From Myxococcales bacterium (GTDB taxonomy: Bacteria; Myxococcota; Polyangia; Polyangiales; Polyangiaceae): a stretch of DNA of 18,717 bases. A program made the position numbers and the translations under genes. Positions 1 to 7,755 of the stretch are shown one piece after another; position 1 is the first letter of the stretch; every line of letters begins with the position of its first letter. The DNA is taken from contig JAGQIY010000153.1 in NCBI GenBank assembly GCA_020430865.1, positions 1 through 18,717 on the forward strand. Direction: 5' to 3'. The notes under the pieces were generated by a model that was not told the origin of the DNA, did no database searches, and saw nothing but the letters and a program-made list of their open reading frames with translations.

Positions 1-2
1 CG

Positions 3-35
3 TTGCTGGCCTGGCTCCTGATGGGTGCGCGCTGA
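3..35 (+). CDS. 3' end of an upstream gene (partial, tentative)
   Basis: Frame 3 reads Leu-Leu-Ala-Trp-Leu-Leu-Met-Gly-Ala-Arg and then TGA at 33-35. This hydrophobic stretch followed by Arg would suit the end of a C-terminal membrane helix or sorting tail. If real, the gene converges on the protease gene with only 3 bases between the two stop codons. Ten codons are too few to be sure; frame 2 also stays open to 46. The product cannot be named. Confidence 0.3.
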   Translation: MLAWLLMGAR

Positions 36-38
36 GGG

Positions 39-1274
39 CTATTTGACCTCGACCAACGCGACCTCCAGCTCGCGCACCTGCTCGCCGCGCTGTACTCGAA
101 GCTTCACCTTGGCGCCCTCTTCGAAGCCGTCGAGGGCGTTGTAGAGGTCGTCGTAGTCTTCGACCTGTTTGCCCGCGACTCCGATGATCACATCGCCGAT
201 CGCGATGCCGCGTCGCGTCTCCCTCACCCCCTGAAGACCTAGCTTCTCGGCCGGAGACCCCTTCGTGGTCTCGAGGACGATCACACCCTTCAGGCCTGCG
301 CGTTGCTCCAGGCGTCCCTGTGGGTCGATCTGGATGCCGATGCCGACTTGCTTGACGGCGCCGTGGTCGATCAGCTGGGGGACCACCCTGGCGATGGTCG
401 AGGCGGGTACCGCGAAGCCAATCCCTGCGGAACTGCCGCTCTTGCTGAAGATCATGGTGTTCATGCCGATCAGGCGTCCGCCGGAGTCGAGCAGCGGACC
501 ACCGGAGTTGCCCGGATTGATCGCAGCGTCCGTCTGAATCATGTCACGGATCGTGACGCCACCCACGCCCTGTACTTCACGCCCCAGCGCGCTCACGATT
601 CCCGTGGTCAGGGTATGGTCGAGACCGAATGGGTTGCCAATGGCGACGGCCTTCTGGCCCACCTCCAGGCGTGCGATCTGCTTGCTGTCGTGCTGGATCC
701 TGATGGGCTTCAGCGCCGGCTTCGGGGCGCCGATCAGGGCGAGCACGGCGATGTCCTTGCGCGGTTCGGCGCCGATCACCTTCGCCTCGTAGGTCTTCTG
801 ATCGTAGAGCGTCACGCTCAGGCTCTGTGCGCCAGCGATCACGTGGAAGTTGGTCACCACGTGGCCCGCGTCGTCCCAGATGAAGCCTGAGCCGCTACCT
901 GCCGGAACCTCCGTGGCGCGCATCGCATAGCGATCCAGCACCACGCGCTTCTGGGTCACGAAGACCACGGACGGCGCTACCTCGCGGAAAATCTGGATGC
1001 TGTTGCTCTCGTCCTCGATACGCGCGCCTGGGGAGAGCGGCGTTACTCCGGCGCTCGGCGCGGTCGCGCCCGCGGGTATCATGCTCACGGCGGGCGCCAG
1101 TTCCTTGGCACCTTCGCTCTTGCCCTGGGCTTCTCGATGACAGCCGGCGAGCGACAGCGCGGTGAGCGCGATGCCCATGCCGCGCCAGAGCCTGCGCTTG
1201 CGTGCACTGGGCGACCGTGCAGCAGCTATCGAGGGGAGTTCAGTGGTGAAAGCTAGGCGTTCTTCTCGGGCCAC
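39..1274 (-). CDS. HtrA/DegP-type trypsin-like serine protease with PDZ domain, predicted lipoprotein
   Basis: This 411-residue protein is an S1C-family envelope quality-control protease that would degrade or hold misfolded exported proteins. The trypsin-like domain covers about residues 90-300, with catalytic His144 (in TNFHV), Asp174 (in RKDIAVL) and Ser257 (in NPGNSGGP). One PDZ domain follows at about 320-408, with GDVIIGVAGKQV as its core; many DegP relatives carry two. The N-terminus has a basic run (RKRR at 25-28), a short hydrophobic stretch and a lipobox ending LSLAGC, so Cys45 should be lipidated and the enzyme anchored in the envelope. The chosen start is GTG; an ATG at 1178 would remove the basic residues the signal peptide needs. 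A Pro-rich lipoprotein gene lies 58 bp upstream on the same strand and may be co-transcribed. The family call is firm; membrane placement is inferred. Confidence 0.95.
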   Translation of the reverse strand: MAREERLAFTTELPSIAAARSPSARKRRLWRGMGIALTALSLAGCHREAQGKSEGAKELAPAVSMIPAGATAPSAGVTPLSPGARIEDESNSIQIFREVAPSVVFVTQKRVVLDRYAMRATEVPAGSGSGFIWDDAGHVVTNFHVIAGAQSLSVTLYDQKTYEAKVIGAEPRKDIAVLALIGAPKPALKPIRIQHDSKQIARLEVGQKAVAIGNPFGLDHTLTTGIVSALGREVQGVGGVTIRDMIQTDAAINPGNSGGPLLDSGGRLIGMNTMIFSKSGSSAGIGFAVPASTIARVVPQLIDHGAVKQVGIGIQIDPQGRLEQRAGLKGVIVLETTKGSPAEKLGLQGVRETRRGIAIGDVIIGVAGKQVEDYDDLYNALDGFEEGAKVKLRVQRGEQVRELEVALVEVK

Positions 1275-1332
1275 GGCGCCTGCAACCCGTGAAGCGTCGA
1301 GGTTGTTCCCGCTCGTGAGCGCTGCTGTAGCC

Positions 1333-1830
1333 CTAGAACGAGTACTCGACCGTGTTCAGGCTGGGCACGCGGTCCTTCCACTCGAGGCCGCGGATGCGTT
1401 CGTCGACGCAAGCGGCGAACTTGTCGTTCTTCGGCGCGGTGTCCACGTCCACTCCCACCGCCTTGCCCTGCCAGATGGCCACGCGGACCGTCCACTTCTG
1501 ACGCGCGCTCGGCTTGCACGGTTCGTACAGCGCGAACTCGCTGAGCGGCTTGGAGAGCGCGGCCGGGTCGAGGTTCATCCGCTCCGTCCCTGTCGGGACG
1601 GCGTTCACCGCTTGGTCGACGCTCATACCTGGCTTGAACTCGGGCTCCGGGACGGCTGGCTTCTCCGGCTCGGCCGGTTCAGGCGGGGTGTCTGCTAGGG
1701 GGGGCGCCTCCGGCTCGGGTTCCGGCGCGGGTTCCACGCTCGGCTCCGGTTCCGGCGCCTCGGGCTGCGGCGGACTGCCACAAGCGGCGAGACCAAGCAC
1801 ACACATCCCGGCGAGCACGCGCGTCAGCAT
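1333..1830 (-). CDS. Pro/Glu-rich lipoprotein with AgmX/TonB-like C-terminal domain
   Basis: This 165-residue protein starts at ATG 1830, although the frame is open further upstream. That start gives a textbook lipoprotein signal: a basic residue, a hydrophobic core and lipobox LGLAAC, with Cys17 as the lipid site. Residues 20-66 are a Pro/Glu tether with repeated PEPEP. The C-terminal 60 residues contain a strand-rich pattern (VRVAIWQGKAVGVDVD, then a Cys-containing helix, then VEYSF) with Cys105 and Cys141. The pattern resembles the TonB-C-like domain at the end of myxobacterial AgmX/PglI gliding proteins. That resemblance is judged by eye, and the protein has none of the rest of AgmX. It probably forms an operon with the downstream HtrA-type protease. 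The role is unknown. Confidence 0.85.
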   Translation of the reverse strand: MLTRVLAGMCVLGLAACGSPPQPEAPEPEPSVEPAPEPEPEAPPLADTPPEPAEPEKPAVPEPEFKPGMSVDQAVNAVPTGTERMNLDPAALSKPLSEFALYEPCKPSARQKWTVRVAIWQGKAVGVDVDTAPKNDKFAACVDERIRGLEWKDRVPSLNTVEYSF

Positions 1831-2305
1831 GGGCCGAGGATACACCCTTCCAACGCATTGAAAAGACGACGGCGGCTTCCGCGCGAAAATGGCGCAGGGT
1901 GACCTGCACGTCGACTCGCGCAACGCCGCGGGCTCAATCCGGCCCGCATGGGTTCGTCGACGCAGCGCAGCACACCGAGCTGCACTCTAGTGCGTGGTCG
2001 TTTGGCGTGGTGTACGGCCTGGTTGGGTGAGTGTCCGGACATGCACGCTCCGGTGTCCGGCCGACTCGGCCAGCGCCGACATGGTTCTTCCCTGCAGAAA
2101 TTGGCGAGTCGACTCCTGGGCGAGCAGACGCTCGCGTTGGTGGGCCTGTACGCGCGTGACGCAAAAGAAATACAGCCGATCGGCGCCGTGTGGGTTGCGG
2201 GGGAGAGGTCGGAGGATCGACAATCGGACAGGTGGTCGGCTTGCTGTGGCGCCGGAGGACGCGGGCGTGTCTCCCGGCGCGGATTGGCTTCTGGGAGCGA
2301 GACAG
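1831..2305. promoter_or_regulatory. Divergent intergenic region with a TGTCCGG repeat
   Basis: This 475-base gap separates two divergent genes, the Pro-rich lipoprotein (minus) and the vWA lipoprotein (plus), so it should hold both promoters. I see no believable gene in it; the frames open through it are extensions or shadows. It contains a perfect 10-base palindrome TGTCCGGACA at 2032-2041 and a second TGTCCGG at 2054-2060, exactly 22 bases on. The spacing places both on one face of the helix, which suits a regulator site. I found no convincing -35/-10 pair. Confidence 0.45.
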
Positions 2306-3511
2306 ATGAAGAGCGATGAGAAGAGCGCGGCTCGGCGCGGGTGGCTTGTCCGAGGTGGCGCGGTTGGACTTGGCTTCCTGATCACGTTGGCGTGCTCTGC
2401 GGGAGGCGCCGGTGGGTCTGGTGTCGGGACCGGCGGAGATGGTGGGAGTTCCAGTGGTGGTTCCTCGGGGAACAGCGGTAACGGCGGAAGCGGCGCCGAC
2501 GGCTTTGGTGGCAACCTGATCGGCGGAACCAGCAACGGCGGCAACGGTGGCAGCGGGCTCGAGGATGGAGGCGAGTGTTTCGCCGAGACCAAGACCGCGA
2601 GCAACACGGTACGACCCGTGGACATCATCTGGGCCCTCGACAACTCCGGGAGTATGACGGCGGAGGCGAAGGAGGTTCAGGACAACATGAACCTGTTCGC
2701 CGGCGCCATCCTGACCCAGGGCATCGACGTGCACGTCGTCGTGATCTCCGAGAGCGGTCCTCCAGGAGGGTTCCCCCCGAAGAACGGCGTCTGTATCCCG
2801 TCGCCCTTGGGCAGCGGAACTTGCCCGGCGGATACGAACTTGCCCACCTACGCGCGAATCGATGACTCCGTGGCGAGCAGCAACAGCCTGGACAAGCTGC
2901 TGGAGCACTACCCCACGTACAAGCCAGTACTGAGGCAGAACGCCAGCAAGTACTTCGCCGTCGTGACCGACGACAACTCGGCGATGTCGGCTCAGACCTT
3001 CATCGACTCGGTCAACAACCTCGACCCCGGCTGGTTCGACAGCTGGCGCTTCTTCGGTGTGTATTGCACGGGGAGTTGTAGCAACGCCTTTGCGTGCGCC
3101 AGCACGGGGACGGTGTACACAGAGCTGACCAACTACTCGGGGACCACGCCCGGCGACTTGTGCGTCGGGCAGTCGAACTTCTCTGGTGTGTTCTCCGCGC
3201 TCGCGAAGGCGGTCGTCGATGGCACGCAGCTCGACTGCCAGTGGGAGATCCCCGCGCCGCCGCCTGGGCAAGAGTTCGACTCGAAGAAGGTCAACGTCAA
3301 GTACACGCCGAGCGGTGGCGGCGGGGCTCAGGAGATCTACTACGTGCCGTCCGCTGCGGACTGTGGCGCCCAGGGGGGCTGGTACTATGACAACCCCCAG
3401 AACCCCACGAAGATCCTGGTGTGTCCCGACACCTGCGATCAGCTGAGCGGGGACCTCAACGGCAAGGTGGACATCGCCTTCGGGTGTGCGCGGGTGGAGG
3501 TGCCGCGCTAG
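2306..3511 (+). CDS. Cell-surface lipoprotein with von Willebrand factor A domain
   Basis: This 401-residue protein starts at ATG 2306, preceded by a GGGAGCGAG ribosome site. The frame is open upstream, but that extension looks non-coding. A basic N-region (ARRGWLVR) and a lipobox ending LITLAC put the lipid on Cys30. Residues 31-89 are a Gly/Ser/Asn linker of the kind myxobacteria use to tether surface proteins. The vWA fold begins near residue 103 (VRPVDIIWALDNSGSM), with the MIDAS metal site DxSxS at Asp112-Ser116. A second strand reads IDVHVVVIS. The C-terminal half is Cys-rich (VCPDTCDQ, YCTGSCS), suggesting disulfides outside the cytoplasm. Such proteins usually bind protein or matrix partners through a divalent cation. 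An exported barrel-like gene follows 53 bp downstream. Confidence 0.93.
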   Translation: MKSDEKSAARRGWLVRGGAVGLGFLITLACSAGGAGGSGVGTGGDGGSSSGGSSGNSGNGGSGADGFGGNLIGGTSNGGNGGSGLEDGGECFAETKTASNTVRPVDIIWALDNSGSMTAEAKEVQDNMNLFAGAILTQGIDVHVVVISESGPPGGFPPKNGVCIPSPLGSGTCPADTNLPTYARIDDSVASSNSLDKLLEHYPTYKPVLRQNASKYFAVVTDDNSAMSAQTFIDSVNNLDPGWFDSWRFFGVYCTGSCSNAFACASTGTVYTELTNYSGTTPGDLCVGQSNFSGVFSALAKAVVDGTQLDCQWEIPAPPPGQEFDSKKVNVKYTPSGGGGAQEIYYVPSAADCGAQGGWYYDNPQNPTKILVCPDTCDQLSGDLNGKVDIAFGCARVEVPR

Positions 3512-3564
3512 ATTTTCCGGTTCGCGTGCGCGATCGACTTCTCGCGTTCGAGGAGTAACCTCGC

Positions 3565-4200
3565 GTGGTGGCTCCACTGCGGCGGACGATCTGGGCTTGG
3601 TGGATGGCGTCTGTCTCTCTGCTGACCGCGGAGGGTGCCGCCGCGCAGGAGGCCGAGTTCGATACGCAACGCTTCGTGCTGGACCTTGGCCTGATGCCGC
3701 TCAAGGCCACTGGTGAGCCGGACGCCCTGCCGCTAGGCGGCGGAGCGCGCTTGGGCGTCGACTACGCGCCCAGCGCAGAGATTCTCCTTGCCGCGGGGAT
3801 GCAAGCGGCGGTCCTGAATGGCGGGGATGGCGTGATCGCGCCCCTCGGAACGTACGCCGACGTGGGCGTCCAGCTCGGGGACTGGTGCATCGTCTTCGGT
3901 TTCGTCACCGGCTACCAGGTGGGCAAGCCCGGGCACTCAGGCGATCGCATGCTGGCGACGCTGGGCTTCTTCATCGCGCCTGAGACCGGGGTGACCGTGC
4001 GCCTGTCCGATGCGTTCGCCCTGGCGACGCGGGTCCACTGGCACCTGAGTGAGCGAGCGGATCGCGAACGGGTCGACTTCGATCTGACGCACGTCGGACC
4101 GAGCCTGTGGCTCAGCTATCGCTTCGGGCGCCATTCCTCGACGGAGCAGCGGAGCCGAGGGGCGCGTCTGCCCGAGGACGGCCCCGGGGGGATGCCATAG
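3565..4200 (+). CDS. Exported outer-membrane barrel-like protein, unknown function
   Basis: This 211-residue protein starts with GTG at 3565, preceded by AGGAG at 3551-3555. A Sec signal peptide covers about residues 1-27, with cleavage after AAA (AEGAAA then QEAE). The rest alternates short beta-strands and glycine turns (LGGGARLGVDY, YADVGVQLGDW, LATLGFFIAP, LATRVHWHLS) and ends near LWLSYRFG. This is the look of a small outer-membrane beta-barrel of about eight strands, with a charged tail after residue 195. It lies 53 bp after the vWA lipoprotein on the same strand, so the two are probably co-transcribed and may act together at the surface. I cannot assign a family. Confidence 0.85.
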   Translation: MVAPLRRTIWAWWMASVSLLTAEGAAAQEAEFDTQRFVLDLGLMPLKATGEPDALPLGGGARLGVDYAPSAEILLAAGMQAAVLNGGDGVIAPLGTYADVGVQLGDWCIVFGFVTGYQVGKPGHSGDRMLATLGFFIAPETGVTVRLSDAFALATRVHWHLSERADRERVDFDLTHVGPSLWLSYRFGRHSSTEQRSRGARLPEDGPGGMP

Positions 4201-4512
4201 GTCGGCGCCAGCGGTAGCGCCCGGTCGTTCTGACCCTCCCCCCCAAACGAGAAATCTGGCTGAAAAGGCCCGCAACTGGCCGAGAACGCCCGATGGTGTT
4301 GACAGCCCGCAAGGCGAACACAGTTTGTGCCGCACTCGAGGCAACGCCCGGAACCCGCCGCTGGCAGAACCCGTGGAGTTCCCGAGTTGGACAGGCAAAC
4401 CGACAGTAACCTCCCACCGGGGTTGGCTCCGTCGTGTCTTGCCTCGAGGATTCAAACTGACTCGAACCGCGCGAAGCGCGGCCAGCATTCGAAGAGACCA
4501 GAGGAGGACCCC
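4201..4512 (+). promoter_or_regulatory. Leader region of the Hsp20 gene, with hairpins
   Basis: This 312-base gap holds no gene. Just after the upstream stop are two small hairpins, GGCGC/GCGCC (4204-4221) and GGTC/GACC (4223-4235), which may end the vWA operon. A perfect -35-like TTGACA lies at 4299-4304, but 16-17 bases on there is no good -10. Close to the gene is a strong hairpin, CCGCGC-GAA-GCGCGG (4467-4481). It is flanked by TCGAA (4462-4466) and TTCGA (4488-4492), which can extend the stem around a 6-base bulge. The ribosome site GAGGAGG starts at 4501. No CIRCE element was seen. Confidence 0.45.
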
Positions 4513-4950
4513 ATGAACGAACTCAGCCTTTTCCGTCGTGACCCATTCGCGTTCAGCTTCGACACCCAGCTCCCCCGCATGATGCGTGAGCTCATGCGCT
4601 TCGAGGACGAACCCCGCCTCGCGCGGTTCGTGCCGAGCTTCGACGTCAAGGAGACCGCAGAGGCCTTCGAGCTGTTCGCTGACCTGCCTGGTGTCAAGGC
4701 CGAGAACGTGGACGTGCGAGTCAACGGGAACCAGCTCTCGATCACCGGAAAGCGCGAGGCGGAGACCAAGAAGGAAGGTGAGAACTTCCATCAGGTCGAG
4801 CGCACCTACGGCAGCTTCAGTCGTGTGTTCACCCTGCCGGACAACGCGGGGCATGAAGTCGACGCCGAGCTCAAGGACGGCGTGCTCAAGGTGAGCATTC
4901 CGAAGAAGCCCGAGAGCAAGCCCCGGCAGATCTCTGTCAAGGCTGGCTAG
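4513..4950 (+). CDS. hsp20: Small heat shock protein, Hsp20/alpha-crystallin family
   Basis: This 145-residue protein is an ATP-independent holdase that binds unfolding proteins in the cytoplasm and passes them to DnaK-type chaperones. The start is ATG 4513, six bases after a strong GAGGAGG. Residues 1-40 are the variable N-terminal arm with many Phe, Arg and Met residues. The alpha-crystallin domain runs from about residue 42 (PSFDVKETAEAFELFADLPG) to 132. It includes the family signature strands LSITGKRE and the A-x-x-x-D-G-V-L motif, here AELKDGVLKVSIPKK. A short tail ends RQISVKAG, where ISV fills the place of the I-x-I/V oligomerisation motif. The length is normal for bacterial Hsp20. 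It appears to be transcribed alone, with a structured leader upstream and a hairpin 58 bases downstream. Confidence 0.97.
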   Translation: MNELSLFRRDPFAFSFDTQLPRMMRELMRFEDEPRLARFVPSFDVKETAEAFELFADLPGVKAENVDVRVNGNQLSITGKREAETKKEGENFHQVERTYGSFSRVFTLPDNAGHEVDAELKDGVLKVSIPKKPESKPRQISVKAG

Positions 4951-5007
4951 GCCAGCCCCTCAGCCGAGGGTGCGAGCCGCAGAGAACGCAAGCAGCTGAG
5001 CCTGCAA

Positions 5008-5033
5008 GGCCCCGGACCGAGCGGTTCGGGGCC
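5008..5033. terminator. Shared bidirectional hairpin terminator
   Basis: GGCCCCG at 5008-5014 pairs with CGGGGCC at 5027-5033. The stem continues through a G-U pair and ACC/GGT around a 4-base loop, giving about 11 pairs. It lies 58 bases after the Hsp20 stop and 17 bases beyond the stop of the minus-strand beta-helix gene, so it can serve both. There is no U-tract on either side. Confidence 0.6.
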
Positions 5034-5049
5034 ATCACGCGTTCAGCCA

Positions 5050-6627
5050 TCACGCGTCCGTGAGCGCACGCCCACGCCGCCGACGAAGGAACCAGCCAAG
5101 GCCAAGCAGCCCCAGCAAGAGCGATGCAGGCGCCGAGTGCCCCCCGGAACCGGGGAGGGCACAGCCACAGCCACCCTCGTCGGAGCCACCGCCGGACGCC
5201 CCCCCGCTGGAGCTCGAGGACCCGGCGTTGCTGCTCCCGCCGTTGGGACCGGCGCCGTTGCCACCGAAGCCGGGGTTGCCTCCGCTCGCGCCGCCGTCCA
5301 CTGGGCCAGGGTCGTCCGTGTACTCGTAAGCCCCGACGCTCGGGGGCTCTGTGCGCTGGCGCCCGTCGAGATCGGTGGTCACCAGAGGCACCGCGGTCCC
5401 TGCGCCACGGGCTGGCGAGTCAGGCGCGAGGTGGTAGTCGCCCGCCGCGAAGAACTTGGCTTCGGCGACGGACACCACTTCGAGGTTGGAGGCCTCGTCG
5501 ACGTCGACGTCGCCTCCAGCGGAGATGCTGGCGTTGGCTCCAGCGGAGAGGTTGTTCTTCAGTTCGTTCCCCACCAGGTCGGGACCGAAGAGCTTGATGG
5601 CGCCGTCCCCGCTATCGACGACGGTGTTGTACCAGATGCGGTAGCCGTGGCCTGCGCCGAAGTCCTGTTGATTGGCGTAGATCCCGGTGCCCTGGAAACC
5701 GATGATCAGGTTGTTGAAGACCGAGGTGTCGTAGGCGCCGAGCACGAACACGCCGTTCGTTGGACCGTTCTCCAGGAGGTTCCCCCAGATTTCGCATGCG
5801 GAAAAAGAGCCGATCTGGAGACCCTGCTGCTGATACTGGACGCCTTCGAGTCCCACGTTGCGGATCACGTTGGCGTACACCTGGCAGCCCTGGCGTGCCA
5901 TGCCGACCTGAGCGCCGTCCCAGCCCGTGTTTTCGATCACGTTGTGGTGGAGCTTGATGCCTTCGAGGAAGTGGGGCTGGTGGATCTCTTGCTTGCCGTT
6001 GCAAGTGATGGTCTGCCCCTTGGATTGCGTGCTCCCCACGTAGAAGCCTTCACCGCCGGTGTCATGGACGTAGAGGTGGTGAAGATCCACGTCCCTCTGG
6101 ATGAACTTGTCTTGATCGGCGCTGCCGTCGCAGAGCGGGTCGGTCTTCGCCGAAACCCCCGCGAACCCCGTGTCGAAGATCTCCAGATGGTCTGCCTCGT
6201 AGTTGGTGCTCTTACCCAGCAGCCAGAGGCCGATACCGGGGTAGGGATCCTTGGCGGGAGCGCTGATCTTGAAGCCGTACTCGACGCTCGTGTCGCCGGT
6301 GCCCGTCACGCGAAAGTGATGCGAGTCGCCTTCGAACACCAGAGCGTAAGCGCGGGTCTCGTTGTGGATCTCCACCAGCCCACCGCAGTTGACTATCTCT
6401 ATCCGTGCGGATTCAGAACCTTGGATGCGCTGGAAGCGCAAGAACTCCCGGGTGCCCGCCATCACACACACCCGATCGCCCGGTTTCACGCCGTTGTCGA
6501 CGCCGTCGAAGGAGGTCGTCGACGCATCGAGCCGATGGTCGCAGTCGCAGTGCTGAGCGAGCGCGGCCTGCTGCCAGAGGCCTAGCCCGAGCGCGAATGC
6601 TGCGCTGATTCGAGTTCGCTGGGTCAC
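5050..6627 (-). CDS. Secreted right-handed beta-helix protein with MYXO-CTERM sorting tail
   Basis: This 525-residue protein is read from GTG 6627, because that start places a Sec signal at residues 1-24 (basic TQRTR, hydrophobic core, cleavage ALA then QHCDC). AGGAG lies only one base before this GTG, which is tight, so the exact start is uncertain. From about residue 50 to 400 there are regular parallel beta-helix turns with Asn/Gly ladders (HHNVIENTG, VYANVIRNVG, IWGNLLENG, VFNNLIIGF, IWYNTVVDSG). An LAPDSPARGAG stretch and a closing DLDGRQR...VGAYEY segment follow, typical of these polysaccharide-lyase-like repeats. Next is a Gly/Ser/Asn linker. The last 41 residues form a MYXO-CTERM tail: Cys-rich GCGC, a hydrophobic helix, then RRRR. 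Surface anchoring after processing is the family expectation. No substrate can be inferred. Confidence 0.92.
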   Translation of the reverse strand: MTQRTRISAAFALGLGLWQQAALAQHCDCDHRLDASTTSFDGVDNGVKPGDRVCVMAGTREFLRFQRIQGSESARIEIVNCGGLVEIHNETRAYALVFEGDSHHFRVTGTGDTSVEYGFKISAPAKDPYPGIGLWLLGKSTNYEADHLEIFDTGFAGVSAKTDPLCDGSADQDKFIQRDVDLHHLYVHDTGGEGFYVGSTQSKGQTITCNGKQEIHQPHFLEGIKLHHNVIENTGWDGAQVGMARQGCQVYANVIRNVGLEGVQYQQQGLQIGSFSACEIWGNLLENGPTNGVFVLGAYDTSVFNNLIIGFQGTGIYANQQDFGAGHGYRIWYNTVVDSGDGAIKLFGPDLVGNELKNNLSAGANASISAGGDVDVDEASNLEVVSVAEAKFFAAGDYHLAPDSPARGAGTAVPLVTTDLDGRQRTEPPSVGAYEYTDDPGPVDGGASGGNPGFGGNGAGPNGGSSNAGSSSSSGGASGGGSDEGGCGCALPGSGGHSAPASLLLGLLGLGWFLRRRRGRALTDA

Positions 6628-6954
6628 GCTCCTAGGGTAACCGTTCGTAGCCCGCGCAGGTGCCCCATCGGACCGCGCGGCCGAGTGGTGAGATGTGGGC
6701 AGCTGTCCGCGGGGAAAGTCGCAAACTGGAAACACGTCGGCCACGCTTTCTCGGAGATGGTGCAGCCACGCGGTATCACCGGACTTTTTCCGAGCGCGAA
6801 GGGTTTCCTTCGGCGGGCGGATCACACTTTTCTAGATGGGAATGTTCGATTCGTCTCCGGAAGCACGGCCCCGTGAGTCTTGCCGAAATCGCACGGCGTC
6901 CGATTTCTGGAGCAAGGAGCGGCTTCGTCGGGCCTCGCTGCTAGGTTCTGCGGC
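6628..6954. promoter_or_regulatory. Divergent promoter region with a GAAATCG dyad
   Basis: This 327-base gap lies between the beta-helix gene (minus) and the PhnD-like gene (plus). I see no gene in it. An inverted repeat, GAAATCG (6885-6891), nine bases, then CGATTTC (6901-6907), sits 48 bases before the GTG of the PhnD-like gene. It could be an operator or a leader hairpin. AAGGAG at 6914-6919 looks like a ribosome site but has no start codon at a suitable distance in any gene I recognise. Confidence 0.4.
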
Positions 6955-7752
6955 GTGACTGTGGTGTTTGGTGTTGGTCCCGTGGCGTTGAGTGCGCGTC
7001 AGGCCGAGGCCTCGATCGAGTTCGAACGCGTGCTCGGCAGGGTGCTGAACCTGGACGTTCGGATCGAGCAGCTGTCCAGCTACGAGGAACTCTTGGACGC
7101 CATGGCGCGCGATCAGGTCGACTTCGCGTGGCTCCCTCCCGCCGTGTACGTGGAGTCCAGCAGACGTTGTGATCTGACGCTGATCGCGAGTGGCGTGCGG
7201 CAGCGCGATGCCGCGTTTCGCGGGGCGCTGTTCGTGCGCAGCGACGGTCCTCTCGCGGACCTCGACGACCTACGAGGCGCTCGAGTTGGCTGGGTCGATC
7301 CGATGTCGGCCGCGGGATACCTGTTTCCATTGCTCGAGCTGCGGCAGCGCGGCTTCGCGCTGGAGGAGTTCTCGCAGCAGCGCTTCTGCGGGGATCACAG
7401 GACCGTGGCTGAGCTGGTCGCGCGCCGCGAGCTCGACGTTGGCGCGACCTTCGTGACCGCCGCTACCCAGCGCCTCGATGCCGAGCTCTCGCGTGCGGGC
7501 TGGATGCTGGCAGTCGACTTCGAAGCCATGCGCCCGCTGCTGATCACGCCCACGATCCCTGCGGATACAATCTGCGCCGCCCCTCACGTCCCCCGTCCGC
7601 TGCGCGACGCGGTCTCCGAAGCGTTGACGGAGCTGCACCGTCAGGAGCAGGGCGGAGACGTGTTGATGAACTTCTTCTGGGTCGAGCAGTTCGAGCCGAC
7701 GTTGCCGCGCCGCTACGACTCGATCCGTGTGGCCATGGACCGAGCGATCTGA
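6955..7752 (+). CDS. PhnD/SsuA-like substrate-binding protein without signal peptide
   Basis: This 265-residue protein has the type-2 periplasmic binding fold of the phosphonate/phosphite binding protein family. Residues 1-10 (TVVFGVGPVAL) form the first strand. DQVDFAWLPPAVYV is at about 53-66, GARVGWVDPMSAAGYLFPLLEL at 108-129 is the usual 'S-A-x-G-Y' ligand loop, and GDHRTVAELVARRELDVGAT at 146-165 is the family hinge-side motif. GTG 6955 gives a mature-like N-terminus. Upstream in frame there is no hydrophobic signal, so the protein should stay in the cytoplasm. No ABC permease or ATPase gene lies nearby. It probably senses a small anion or acts as a ligand-binding partner rather than in transport. 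It converges on the CheA-like kinase with 3 bp between stops. The start has no clear ribosome site, so it is the best guess. Confidence 0.85.
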   Translation: MTVVFGVGPVALSARQAEASIEFERVLGRVLNLDVRIEQLSSYEELLDAMARDQVDFAWLPPAVYVESSRRCDLTLIASGVRQRDAAFRGALFVRSDGPLADLDDLRGARVGWVDPMSAAGYLFPLLELRQRGFALEEFSQQRFCGDHRTVAELVARRELDVGATFVTAATQRLDAELSRAGWMLAVDFEAMRPLLITPTIPADTICAAPHVPRPLRDAVSEALTELHRQEQGGDVLMNFFWVEQFEPTLPRRYDSIRVAMDRAI

Positions 7753-7755
7753 GCT

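Noticed and set aside
1934..3577. Long open frame on the minus strand (about 547 codons) antisense to the vWA gene
   Set aside because: Composition is Arg/Val-rich with no domains. It mirrors the plus-strand vWA gene, which has a signal peptide, MIDAS motif and ribosome site.
4299..4327. TTGACA as a standard sigma-70 promoter for Hsp20
   Set aside because: The -35 is perfect, but no acceptable -10 is found 16-18 bases downstream. No CIRCE element or sigma-54 GG-N10-GC pattern was found either.
5137..6585. Plus-strand open frame of about 482 codons across the beta-helix gene
   Set aside because: It is the complement of the MYXO-CTERM beta-helix protein and shows no family motifs; such mirror frames are common at this GC content.
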